6,648 nt of DNA from Myxococcales bacterium. GTDB taxonomy: Bacteria > Myxococcota_A > Polyangia > Polyangiales > Polyangiaceae. Location of the stretch: contig JANYHY010000231.1 in NCBI GenBank assembly GCA_025362165.1, positions 1-6,648 of the forward strand, given 5' to 3'. The translations under genes and the position numbers were made by a program. The stretch's first letter is position 1. Each line of letters begins with the position of its first letter. Positions 1 to 6,098 of the stretch are shown here, one piece after another. Below the pieces are notes generated by a model, which made no database searches, was not told where the DNA came from, and was given only the letters and a program-made list of their open reading frames with translations.

Positions 1-280
1 CGCCGTTCGCCTCGAACGCGACGTGCTCGCGATCTGCGACGAGCCGCTGCGTGCGCCCGTCGTCCACCAACGCGCGGAGCTTCGTGAGGCTCCATCGAAG
101 AGCCGCGCGCGGATCGCTCGGACCAGGCCACAACAGGTCGCAGAGCGCTTCTCGCAAATGCGAACGCGCCGTGACGACGAGATACCCAAGGAGCGCGCGC
201 GACTTCTTCGACGCAGGCAAGGCGACGACGCGCCCAGACCGACGAAGCTCGAGCTCTCCCAGCACCCGAATCTCCAACAT
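1..280 (-). CDS. AfsR/SARP (BTAD)-family transcriptional regulator, N-terminal fragment
   Basis: Translating the complement from the ATG at 280-278 gives 93 open residues running off the left edge, beginning MLEIRVLGELELRRSGR. This is the hallmark start of SARP/BTAD regulators: a beta-rich lead (LEIRVLGELEL), then an OmpR-type winged helix with LPASKKSRALLGYLVV (about 21-36), the LREALCDLLWPG helix (42-53) and the recognition region DPRAALRWSLTKLRALVDD (56-74). In the family this domain binds direct repeats upstream of target promoters and is followed by a bacterial transcriptional activation domain, often with an ATPase and TPRs; those parts lie outside the window. No good Shine-Dalgarno precedes the ATG, but the family alignment begins exactly there and no better in-frame start was seen. 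The gene is divergent from the methyltransferase operon, which it may regulate (inference). Confidence 0.85.
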   Translation of the reverse strand, partial: MLEIRVLGELELRRSGRVVALPASKKSRALLGYLVVTARSHLREALCDLLWPGPSDPRAALRWSLTKLRALVDDGRTQRLVADREHVAFEANG

Positions 281-314
281 CGCACGTCGAACGTACCACG
301 CAGCGCGCGAACCA

Positions 315-328
315 GGCTGATTTCAGCC
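315..328. promoter_or_regulatory. Perfect 6+6-bp palindrome, possible operator
   Basis: GGCTGA (315-320) is followed by TT and the exact reverse complement TCAGCC (323-328). It lies in the short divergent intergenic region, 35 bases upstream of the regulator ATG. The position suits an operator or autoregulatory site, but 6-bp arms are short and function is only inferred. Confidence 0.3.
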
Positions 329-345
329 GCCTTTACGCGTCGTGC

Positions 346-379
346 GATTCCACGCTCGCTCCAACGGAGGCTCCAACGG
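346..379 (+). promoter_or_regulatory. 12-bp-period direct repeats, candidate SARP binding site
   Basis: GCTCCAACGG occurs at 358-367 and again, identically, at 370-379, a period of 12 bp. One period upstream, 346-355 (GATTCCACGC) matches at 6 of 10 positions, suggesting a decayed third copy. SARP regulators such as DnrI and ActII-ORF4 bind heptameric direct repeats spaced by about one helical turn just upstream of the -10 element. A SARP-type gene lies next door and the repeats sit 41 bp before the methyltransferase start. The regulatory role is inference; the repeats are directly visible. Confidence 0.45.
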
Positions 380-407
380 TCGCCCGCCAGACTGCTCTCA
401 CACCAAC

Positions 408-414
408 AGGGAGG
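408..414 (+). promoter_or_regulatory. Strong ribosome binding site of the methyltransferase gene
   Basis: AGGGAGG at 408-414 lies 6 bases before the ATG at 421 and fixes that start codon. It is one of the two strongest Shine-Dalgarno matches in the window. Confidence 0.7.
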
Positions 415-420
415 ACGACG

Positions 421-1473
421 ATGATCGACGAGAACAAATTGAACGCGCTCTTGGGCAAAGTGGTTGGAGACGTAGGTGCCACGATGAGTGCCGCGTTGGT
501 CGTGGTGGGCGACAAACTCGGTTTGTATCGCGCGCTGGCGGCGAGTGGTCCGATGACACCTGCGGAGCTCGCCAAGCGAACCGAGACGCACGAGCGATAC
601 GTGCGTGAGTGGCTCAACGCACAAGCCGCGAGCGGATATATCGCGTACGACAAAGCGACGACCAAGTTCCATCTCGAGCCCGAGCAAGCGATGGCGTTCG
701 CCGACGACACGAGCCCCGCCTCCGTCCCCGGTCTCTTTCACGTCGCATGCGCGATGTGGCATGGCGAAGAGAAGATCGCGCGCAACTTCAAGACTGGCGA
801 AGGCACCGCGTGGGGCGAGCAACACTCATGTTTGTTCGAAGGCACCGAGCGATTCTTCCGAGCGGGTTACATCGGCAACCTGATGAGCGCGTGGTTGCCC
901 GCGCTCGACGGCGTGACCGCGAAGCTGCAAGCAGGGGCGAAGGTCGCAGACGTAGGCTGTGGTCTCGGAGCGTCCACCATCTTGATGGCGAAAGCGTTTC
1001 CCCAGTCTGTCTTCTTCGGCTTCGATTCTCATCCCAAGTCGATCGAGATCGCCAATCAAAGAGCGCGAGACGCAGGAGTTGGAGAGCGCGTGAAGTTCGC
1101 CGTCGCAAAATCGACCGATTTTCCCGGCACAGAATACGATCTCGTCGCGCACTTCGATTGTTTGCACGACATGGAGGATCCCGTCGGCGCCGCCAAGCAC
1201 GTGCGTCGCACGATCGCCAAAGACGGGACGTGGATGATCGTGGAGCCCTTCGCAGGAGACAACCCGGAGGACAATCACAACCCGGTAGGTCGCGTCTTCT
1301 ACTCGGCGTCCACCATGCTGTGTGTGCCGCACTCGCTGTCGCATCACGGCCCTGCGCTCGGCGCACAAGCCGGTGAAGCGCGATTGAAGAACGTGGTCGT
1401 CGAGGGCGGCTTCGCTAAATTCCGTCGCGCGACACAGACTCCGTTCAACCTGATCCTCGAGGCTCGCCCGTGA
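421..1473 (+). CDS. Winged-helix / class I SAM-dependent methyltransferase (Rv2258c-like)
   Basis: This 350-residue protein probably transfers a methyl group from S-adenosylmethionine to an unknown small molecule in the cytoplasm. Residues about 1-85 form a helical, winged-helix-like dimerisation domain (LGLYRALAASGPMTPAELA, then ERYVREWLNAQAASGYI), as in Rv2258c-type and O-methyltransferase-like enzymes. Residues about 165-350 carry the Rossmann methyltransferase fold. Motif I is VADVGCGLG at 175-183, the acidic ribose-binding residue is D202 in FFGFDSH, and the post-motif region is YDLVAHFDCLHDMEDP (239-254). WMIVEP (271-276) follows, and the C-terminus is FNLILEARP. Length is typical for the family. 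The ATG has a strong Shine-Dalgarno. It heads an operon: its TGA overlaps the GTG start of the downstream redoxin gene by 4 bases. The substrate cannot be told from sequence; the redoxin neighbours do not point to a known pathway. Confidence 0.9.
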   Translation: MIDENKLNALLGKVVGDVGATMSAALVVVGDKLGLYRALAASGPMTPAELAKRTETHERYVREWLNAQAASGYIAYDKATTKFHLEPEQAMAFADDTSPASVPGLFHVACAMWHGEEKIARNFKTGEGTAWGEQHSCLFEGTERFFRAGYIGNLMSAWLPALDGVTAKLQAGAKVADVGCGLGASTILMAKAFPQSVFFGFDSHPKSIEIANQRARDAGVGERVKFAVAKSTDFPGTEYDLVAHFDCLHDMEDPVGAAKHVRRTIAKDGTWMIVEPFAGDNPEDNHNPVGRVFYSASTMLCVPHSLSHHGPALGAQAGEARLKNVVVEGGFAKFRRATQTPFNLILEARP

Positions 1474-2072
1474 GGCGGTTCGCGCTGATCGCTCTGCTCG
1501 TCGCTTGCGGGGGCGCTGTCGCTCCCGTGGCGACGCCCGCGGACGACACACCGAAAGAGGCGAGCATCGTCGTCACTGAAGCCATGGGGAGTCCGCACAT
1601 CGGTGAGGCTGCGCCGGACTTCGATCTCTCGGACGTCAATGGTGGACACGTCAAGCTGTCGTCACTCCGTGGCTCCGTGGTGATGCTCGCGTTCGTAACG
1701 TCATGGTGCCCATTCTCGGAGGCAGAGCAACCCAACCTGCAAAAGCTCGCGGACGACTATCGCGGCAAGAATGTGCGGGTTTTGGCGATCGACATCAAAG
1801 AGCCCGAGGTTGGGTATCGCAAGTATCTCGGTCGCGTTCCGATGGCATTTCCGGTGCTCTGGGATCAAACGGGAGACGTTGTCGCGAGCTTCACGCCCGC
1901 GCACGCGCAACCTGACATCACCGATCGCTCGACAGTCCTCGTAACGAGCAACCTGGTGATCGACCCCGTGGGCAAGATCCGCTTTTTCACCATGGGCGAC
2001 ACTGCGCACTTCGACGCGAAGCTGGTCTTCGCGCGGCGCACGATCGACGCAGTCCTCGCCGAAGGTGGTTGA
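1470..2072 (+). CDS. Redoxin (AhpC/TSA-TlpA superfamily) lipoprotein with CPFS active site
   Basis: This 200-residue protein starts at a GTG (1470) that overlaps the methyltransferase stop as GTGA, with GAGG at 1459-1462 as ribosome binding site, so translation is probably coupled. The N-terminus MRRFALIALLVACGG has basic residues, a hydrophobic stretch and a lipobox LVAC with C13 as lipidation site, so it is likely membrane-anchored in the periplasm. Residues about 42-198 form a thioredoxin-like fold: GEAAPDFDLSDVNGG, LSSLRGSVVMLAFV, then the active-site loop W79-C80-P81-F82-S83, and NLVIDPVGKIRFF near 161-173. The second cysteine of the usual CxxC is serine, so it cannot act as a classical dithiol reductase; a one-cysteine peroxiredoxin-like or mixed-disulfide role is possible. 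It is a paralogue of the next gene, sharing HAQP (145-148), DRS and DTAHFD (177-182) motifs. The substrate is unknown. Confidence 0.85.
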   Translation: MRRFALIALLVACGGAVAPVATPADDTPKEASIVVTEAMGSPHIGEAAPDFDLSDVNGGHVKLSSLRGSVVMLAFVTSWCPFSEAEQPNLQKLADDYRGKNVRVLAIDIKEPEVGYRKYLGRVPMAFPVLWDQTGDVVASFTPAHAQPDITDRSTVLVTSNLVIDPVGKIRFFTMGDTAHFDAKLVFARRTIDAVLAEGG

Positions 2073-2073
2073 T

Positions 2074-3069
2074 ATGTCAACAAGCGCCGCGTCGCTGATG
2101 CTCTGTTGCATGGCAGGCCTCACCGCGTGCGGCGCAGCACCACGCGCAGCGCTCGAGACGCCTACCTGGGAGAGGCCTGGCCTCGGCGGCGCCGTGCGTC
2201 CCGAGATGGGCTCACCGCAACCGAACGAGGTCGCCCCGGATTTCACGTTGCCAAAGACCGCAGGCGGAGAGCTCCGGTTGTCTTCGCTCCGTGGGTCCTG
2301 GGTCGTGATGCATTTTACGGCGACGTGGTGTCCCTATTGCGATGCAGAGATCGCGCACCTTGGAGAGATAGCAAACGACTACGCGCCGCATGGCGTGAAG
2401 GTCGTCGTGATCGCGCTCCAAGAAGATCACGATCGGTGGGTCTCTTACTCCAAAGAACGTTTGCTACCGAGCGTGACTGCCGTCGAGGACAAGACCGGAG
2501 CAGTCGCGTTGACCTATGCGCCTCCACACGCGCAGCCATCGTTCAAAGATCGCTCACAAGTCGCGTTCGATACGACTCTCATCGTCGATCCGCATGGCGT
2601 GATTCGACTCTTCCTGTTGCCGGACACCGCGCATTTCGACCCTAAATTCGGCGGGGTTCGTGGAGAACTCGATCGTCTCGTGGGTGCATCGCGGTCGCGC
2701 GCCGGAGCAAAAGACGCTCCTGTAGCTGCGGACGTGCTCGATCCCGAAGACGTCGTTCGGGTCGACGCGCACCGCTCACTCTCAGCGATCGACGTGAGGC
2801 TCGAGATCGCTCCCGGCTATCACATCATGAGCGACCACCCAACCGACCCTTATGCGATCGCGACGGTCGTGCGCGCCGGGAGTGTGTCTGCGCGTTTTCC
2901 TTCCGGTCAGGACTACCGGGTGGGAGACAAAATTCTATCTACCTTCTCTGGTTCCATCATCGCGAGCATTCCCTCGAGCGACCTGGTTGGCCCAGTCACC
3001 GTTCGGTATCAAGCGTGCACAGCATCTCGTTGCCTTGCTCCAATTACACGCGAGGTGCCGACGAACTAA
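2074..3069 (+). CDS. Redoxin lipoprotein with CPYC motif fused to a DsbD N-terminal-like domain
   Basis: The ATG at 2074 is preferred, giving 331 residues. GAAGG at 2061-2065 sits 8 bases upstream, and the previous stop (2070-2072) is one base away. A GTG at 2065 would add three residues. The N-terminus is hydrophobic and ends in a lipobox LTAC with C19 as likely lipidation site, though it lacks the usual basic start. Residues about 45-205 are a TlpA/AhpC-like redoxin: APDFTLPKTAGGELRLSSLRG, then active site W85-C86-P87-Y88-C89, and TTLIVDPHGVIRLF. Residues about 225-331 resemble the alpha domain of the disulfide reductase DsbD, with APGYHIMSDHP and a terminal RYQACTASRCLAP in which C315 and C320 match the DsbD-alpha redox pair. 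This suggests an envelope thiol-disulfide exchange protein carrying two redox centres. It is a tandem paralogue of the upstream gene, which lacks the C-terminal domain. Partners are not visible. Confidence 0.85.
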   Translation: MSTSAASLMLCCMAGLTACGAAPRAALETPTWERPGLGGAVRPEMGSPQPNEVAPDFTLPKTAGGELRLSSLRGSWVVMHFTATWCPYCDAEIAHLGEIANDYAPHGVKVVVIALQEDHDRWVSYSKERLLPSVTAVEDKTGAVALTYAPPHAQPSFKDRSQVAFDTTLIVDPHGVIRLFLLPDTAHFDPKFGGVRGELDRLVGASRSRAGAKDAPVAADVLDPEDVVRVDAHRSLSAIDVRLEIAPGYHIMSDHPTDPYAIATVVRAGSVSARFPSGQDYRVGDKILSTFSGSIIASIPSSDLVGPVTVRYQACTASRCLAPITREVPTN

Positions 3070-3095
3070 GGTTTCGTGTCGTGGTTTACCCGAGG

Positions 3096-3959
3096 TTACG
3101 GTTTCTTCTTTTTCTTCTTTTTCCTCGGGGCTTGTGACGTCGAGTCTGTCGACTCGGTCTTCGCCTTAGGAGCTGGTTTCTTCGGGGACTCTTGTGGCTT
3201 CTTGGTCAGTACCCATACGAGCGCCCCGGCGACGACGAAGCCGCCGATTGCGTAGAACAGAGTGTTGCCACCGCCTTCCTCCGGTTTCGAGTCCTTGGTG
3301 TCGGTCGCGCCGTGGGTCGAGGCTTCCCCATCGATCGTCGCGGTCTTGATGTAGTCGAGGTTTGGCCAGCTCTCCTTGAGGTAGGCGTTTCCTTGCGACT
3401 GAATCTTCGCCTGCATGCTGGTGACGCGCTCCCCATACTCGCCGTTGAAGGCGTCGGCGACCTCCATGCCTTCGGCGACTTTGCAGATGGGCGCGAAGCC
3501 CTGCGCGTCGAGGCCAGCGTTGTTCGCGTAGTTGATGAACAGTTGCGTCGAACGCGTGGTGGGTGATCCGGCCATTGCGTACGTGAGCATGCCGCGCGTG
3601 TTCGACTGCTTCGGCGGATCGGGTGGGATGTTGGCGTCTGCCCACACGGCCGACACCTTCGGATCGCCATGAATCCCCCACTGCACGACGAATCCCTTGG
3701 CGACGCGAAAGAGCGCGACGTCATCGAAGAAGCCGATCTTCACGAGGTTGTAGAAGCGGTCGACCCCGTTCGGCGCCCAGTCGCGCGTGCACTCGAAGAC
3801 GACCTTGCCCTTGGTCGTCTCGAACTTCGCGCGGAACGTCGCAGGCGCTTGCTCCGTGGCCTTCGACGGATCGGTCATCGCCGGATGGGCAGACTCCGCG
3901 CGCGCGTGCGTACCGACAGTGAGGAACGCCGTGACGAGGAGCGCGAAGATAGATCTCAT
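3096..3959 (-). CDS. Membrane-anchored periplasmic cyclophilin-type peptidyl-prolyl cis-trans isomerase
   Basis: This 287-residue protein should catalyse cis-trans isomerisation of prolyl peptide bonds in exported proteins. It has a signal peptide (MRSIFALLVTAFLTVGTHARA, likely cut after A21) and a cyclophilin domain at about 42-210. Key landmarks are FYNLVKIGFFDDVALFRVAKGFVVQWG, with R85 as the catalytic arginine plus F90 and Q93; RGMLTYAMAG (122-131); and TQLFINYANNAGLD with F141. The tryptophan that lets human cyclophilin A bind cyclosporin is not conserved, as in many bacterial forms. A linker leads to a single membrane helix at about 233-251 (LFYAIGGFVVAGALVWVL), followed by a Lys/Pro/Ser-rich tail ending in seven lysines. 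The tail predicts a cytoplasmic end by the positive-inside rule. The gene is convergent with the redoxin operon (26-base gap) and divergent from the LamG lipoprotein gene. Only a weak GAG precedes the ATG. Confidence 0.9.
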   Translation of the reverse strand: MRSIFALLVTAFLTVGTHARAESAHPAMTDPSKATEQAPATFRAKFETTKGKVVFECTRDWAPNGVDRFYNLVKIGFFDDVALFRVAKGFVVQWGIHGDPKVSAVWADANIPPDPPKQSNTRGMLTYAMAGSPTTRSTQLFINYANNAGLDAQGFAPICKVAEGMEVADAFNGEYGERVTSMQAKIQSQGNAYLKESWPNLDYIKTATIDGEASTHGATDTKDSKPEEGGGNTLFYAIGGFVVAGALVWVLTKKPQESPKKPAPKAKTESTDSTSQAPRKKKKKKKP

Positions 3960-4173
3960 AGTGTCTCGATAGATTGAATCGACCCTCTGCGTCAGCTCTT
4001 TTCAGCGTGAAGTGCTACCTGAGGGTCGCACCCCCAAAGCTCGTATTTCGTCATCTTCGCGGTGTTGCTCAACAACGCCCAATTTTCGAAGCAGCGGCGA
4101 TCCCGGATTGTTTTTTGAGCCGATTCGCCCTCGACTCGGGCTCTTACCCCCGAACCTTCAGAGGAGGATGCAT
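3960..4173. other. Divergent intergenic region between cyclophilin and LamG lipoprotein genes
   Basis: These 214 bases hold the upstream regions of both genes. An open frame continues upstream of the LamG start to 4012, but its translation is Arg/Ser/Pro-rich with no recognisable domain and would bury the signal peptide, so it is taken as non-coding. GAGCC (4117-4121) pairs with GGCTC (4139-4143) in an imperfect hairpin just before the ribosome binding site, preceded by a run of six to seven T residues. No convincing -35/-10 pair was identified. Confidence 0.5.
4160..4167 (+). promoter_or_regulatory. Ribosome binding site deciding the LamG lipoprotein start
   Basis: AGAGGAGG at 4160-4167 is a near-consensus Shine-Dalgarno. 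It directly abuts the ATG at 4168 but lies at an ideal 6-base distance from the ATG at 4174, so 4174 is chosen. That start also gives a clean lipoprotein signal peptide. Confidence 0.7.
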
Positions 4174-5112
4174 ATGCGACGCTTGTTCAGCTTGGCTTTC
4201 TTGGCCGCGGCTTGTGGCGGCACCGACGGCGACACCATCTTGTTCGCCCCCGGCGACAGCGGCAATCCACAGAATGACGGCAGCAACAACAGCGACGCAA
4301 ACAACGGCATGGACTCTGGAGGGAATCCAGACAGTTCACCTGGCAACGACGCGGCGCCGCCCTTCAACGTCAAGTCGGTGAATGGTCTAGCTCTATGGCT
4401 CAAGGGCGACGTGGGCGTGACCGCGGACGGCGCGCAGCTCGTCTCGGCGTGGGCAGATCAATCCGGCAACAACAACAACGCTACGGAGAGTCGCGTGGGT
4501 CTGCTCCCCAAAGCGCTGGCGAGCGGGATCAACAGCTTGCCGTCGATTCATTTCGCGTCCGTGGCAACTCAAGGAAACGACTTGTTGATCGCGGACAGCC
4601 CGACGCTCGAGTGGGGAACAGGAGACTATTTGGTAGAGGTCGTGAGTCGGTATACCAACGATCCCACCTCGGTGAATGGTGGCGGGTTCGCAGCGCTCTA
4701 CATCGCGATCTATGGGCCACCTGAAACCGCCATGGATGGATTGGGTCTGTATGGGAACGTCCCCGCCCTCTCCAACAAGGCGAAATCGACGGGCGTGGAG
4801 GCGTTCATCGGAGGACAGCCTCCAGCGGTGAGCTCGGGGACGGGTTACAACAACAACGCGCAGCACGTCTTTGGTATGCAACGAGTGGGGACCACTCTCA
4901 CGGTGCGACTCGACGGCGCAGTGGTAGGCACACAAGTGGTCGCGTCGGTGGACATTGGCAAACACGGCGGCCGGCTCGGCGCCTGCGAGAACGCGACGGC
5001 TCAGCGACTCGAGGGCGACATCGGCGAAGTGATCGCGGTGAAGGGCGTCATCTCTGCGGGAGACCTCGCAGGTATCGAAGGGTACTTGAAGGCGCGATAC
5101 GCGACCCCCTGA
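4174..5112 (+). CDS. Lipoprotein with LamG/concanavalin A-like domain
   Basis: From the ATG at 4174 the product has 312 residues. MRRLFSLAFLAAACGG is a lipoprotein signal with C14 as likely lipidated cysteine. Residues about 28-62 form a low-complexity linker rich in Asn, Asp, Gly and Ser, typical of surface lipoproteins in myxobacteria-like genomes. Residues about 65-312 match the jelly-roll LamG/concanavalin-like fold: an opening NGLALWLKGDVGV, then SAWADQSGNNNNAT, and a closing GDIGEVIAVKGVISAGDLAGIEGYLKARYA, the usual end of this family. Such domains bind glycans or proteins at the cell surface; no catalytic residues of a glycosidase are recognised. It ends 4 bases from the convergent barrel-protein gene, so the two transcripts must terminate within or past each other. 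Function beyond a surface-binding role is unknown. Confidence 0.85.
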   Translation: MRRLFSLAFLAAACGGTDGDTILFAPGDSGNPQNDGSNNSDANNGMDSGGNPDSSPGNDAAPPFNVKSVNGLALWLKGDVGVTADGAQLVSAWADQSGNNNNATESRVGLLPKALASGINSLPSIHFASVATQGNDLLIADSPTLEWGTGDYLVEVVSRYTNDPTSVNGGGFAALYIAIYGPPETAMDGLGLYGNVPALSNKAKSTGVEAFIGGQPPAVSSGTGYNNNAQHVFGMQRVGTTLTVRLDGAVVGTQVVASVDIGKHGGRLGACENATAQRLEGDIGEVIAVKGVISAGDLAGIEGYLKARYATP

Positions 5113-5116
5113 TCAC

Positions 5117-6097
5117 TCATTCACCTAGATTGAAGCCGAGCTCCAAACACAAACCTATATACCCGCCTGCGAGCGTCGCGTCGCTCTCACCGACGATCTT
5201 ACCAACGGGTGATAGCAACGTGATGCCCCCGATCACCCGAAGAGAAGCGACCACGCGCGATGCGCGCAACGTGGGTCCCGCGCCGAGCTGAACGTCGAGC
5301 GCGGGACCAGCGGTCGCACCTGCGATGCTGACGCCGTCTGTTGATTGTGCGGACACCCAACCATATCCGCCGGCGACACGGAGCTCCGCGCCGAGATCCA
5401 ACATGCGCTCCGGAAATACTCTTAGCCCGACACCGGCGCTGAGGAGGACATCATACGCGTGCGCTTCGCCGCGATGACGCTTGAAACCAGCGGTGATGAA
5501 ACTCGGATCGAGCAAGAGCGCGAAGCGTGGCGCGATCCATACGCGCGCTCCAAGACCAAGCACCAACGCTGGTAGATCATCCAACGTCCTCACTGCACCA
5601 CCCATGAGGGCGACGATCTCGAGTCTATGTGGAGGAGGTTGCGGAGGCAGCACGATGCGACGTGCGAGCAAACGAGCCGCCACCTCCGCGCTGTCGTCGC
5701 GCGCGTCCGCTGGTCTCGAGGGTGGCGGTGTCGGAGACAACAGCTCCAGCCAAGACGCGAGGAATAGTTGGGAAGCCGCGAGGCCGAGCGCGCGCTCTCG
5801 ACCGGGCTCGTTCGCCGCGGGCGCGGGCACCTCACGTGATAGCTCTTTTCCCGTGACCGGATCGTCGACCGCGATGCGCACCATACTCGCCACGGAGCAA
5901 CTCATTCTCACGGTGAGAGTGCGCGTCGCGTGAGTCGTAACCTCGGCGAGCTCAATCGCCAACACGCGCTCCACTCGTTCGCTGTCGAGGTCAGCGCACT
6001 GGGTTGCATCTACCGTGATGCGCTTTGGGTCTGCGCGCGCTGGCGATGCGCTCGCGACGAGCAGAACACAACACGCGATAGAGAGCTCACGGATCAT
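5117..6097 (-). CDS. Secreted protein with N-terminal conserved domain and barrel-like C-terminal half
   Basis: This 326-residue protein has a signal peptide (hydrophobic to about residue 18, likely cut after PARA at A22). Residues about 23-120 form a small domain with two cysteines (C34, C67), a VDDPVTGKELSREV stretch (77-90) and a helix RERALGLAASQLFLASWLEL (101-119). I recall similar pieces in myxobacterial proteins encoded beside FecR/TPR genes, but cannot verify this here. After a proline-rich linker (121-156), residues about 157-326 alternate Gly and aromatic or aliphatic residues (IVALMGGAVR, LGLGARVWIAP, LLSAGVGLRVF, DLGAELRVAGGYGW, YIGLCLELGFNL), consistent with an outer-membrane beta-barrel or a porin-like fold. 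The start lies one base after the stop of the upstream FecR/TPR gene, so translation is probably coupled. No enzymatic function is recognised; the exact role is unknown. Confidence 0.75.
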   Translation of the reverse strand: MIRELSIACCVLLVASASPARADPKRITVDATQCADLDSERVERVLAIELAEVTTHATRTLTVRMSCSVASMVRIAVDDPVTGKELSREVPAPAANEPGRERALGLAASQLFLASWLELLSPTPPPSRPADARDDSAEVAARLLARRIVLPPQPPPHRLEIVALMGGAVRTLDDLPALVLGLGARVWIAPRFALLLDPSFITAGFKRHRGEAHAYDVLLSAGVGLRVFPERMLDLGAELRVAGGYGWVSAQSTDGVSIAGATAGPALDVQLGAGPTLRASRVVASLRVIGGITLLSPVGKIVGESDATLAGGYIGLCLELGFNLGE

Positions 6098-6098
6098 G

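Noticed and set aside
23..424. Plus-strand open frame of 133 codons at the left end
   Set aside because: It is antisense to the SARP regulator fragment, whose translation matches a known family; the plus-strand product is Arg-rich and unrecognisable.
609..1376. Long plus-strand open frame of 255 codons inside the methyltransferase gene
   Set aside because: It is a high-GC shadow: Arg-rich, no domain, overlapping a gene with clear methyltransferase motifs and a strong ribosome binding site.
826..1551. Long minus-strand open frame of 241 codons opposite the methyltransferase
   Set aside because: Arg/Ser-rich translation without recognisable motifs, antisense to a well-supported gene.
3070..3095. 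Possible bidirectional terminator between the redoxin operon and the cyclophilin gene
   Set aside because: ACC/GGT pairing around 3081-3098 is only three bases long and no T-run follows a stable stem.
4101..4116. ATCCCGGAT followed by a T-run, resembling a terminator
   Set aside because: The palindrome has a one-base centre and cannot form a hairpin loop; no gene ends upstream on the plus strand.
4012..4173. N-terminal extension of the LamG lipoprotein
   Set aside because: It would place 54 low-complexity residues before an obvious lipoprotein signal peptide; the start at 4174 has an ideal Shine-Dalgarno.
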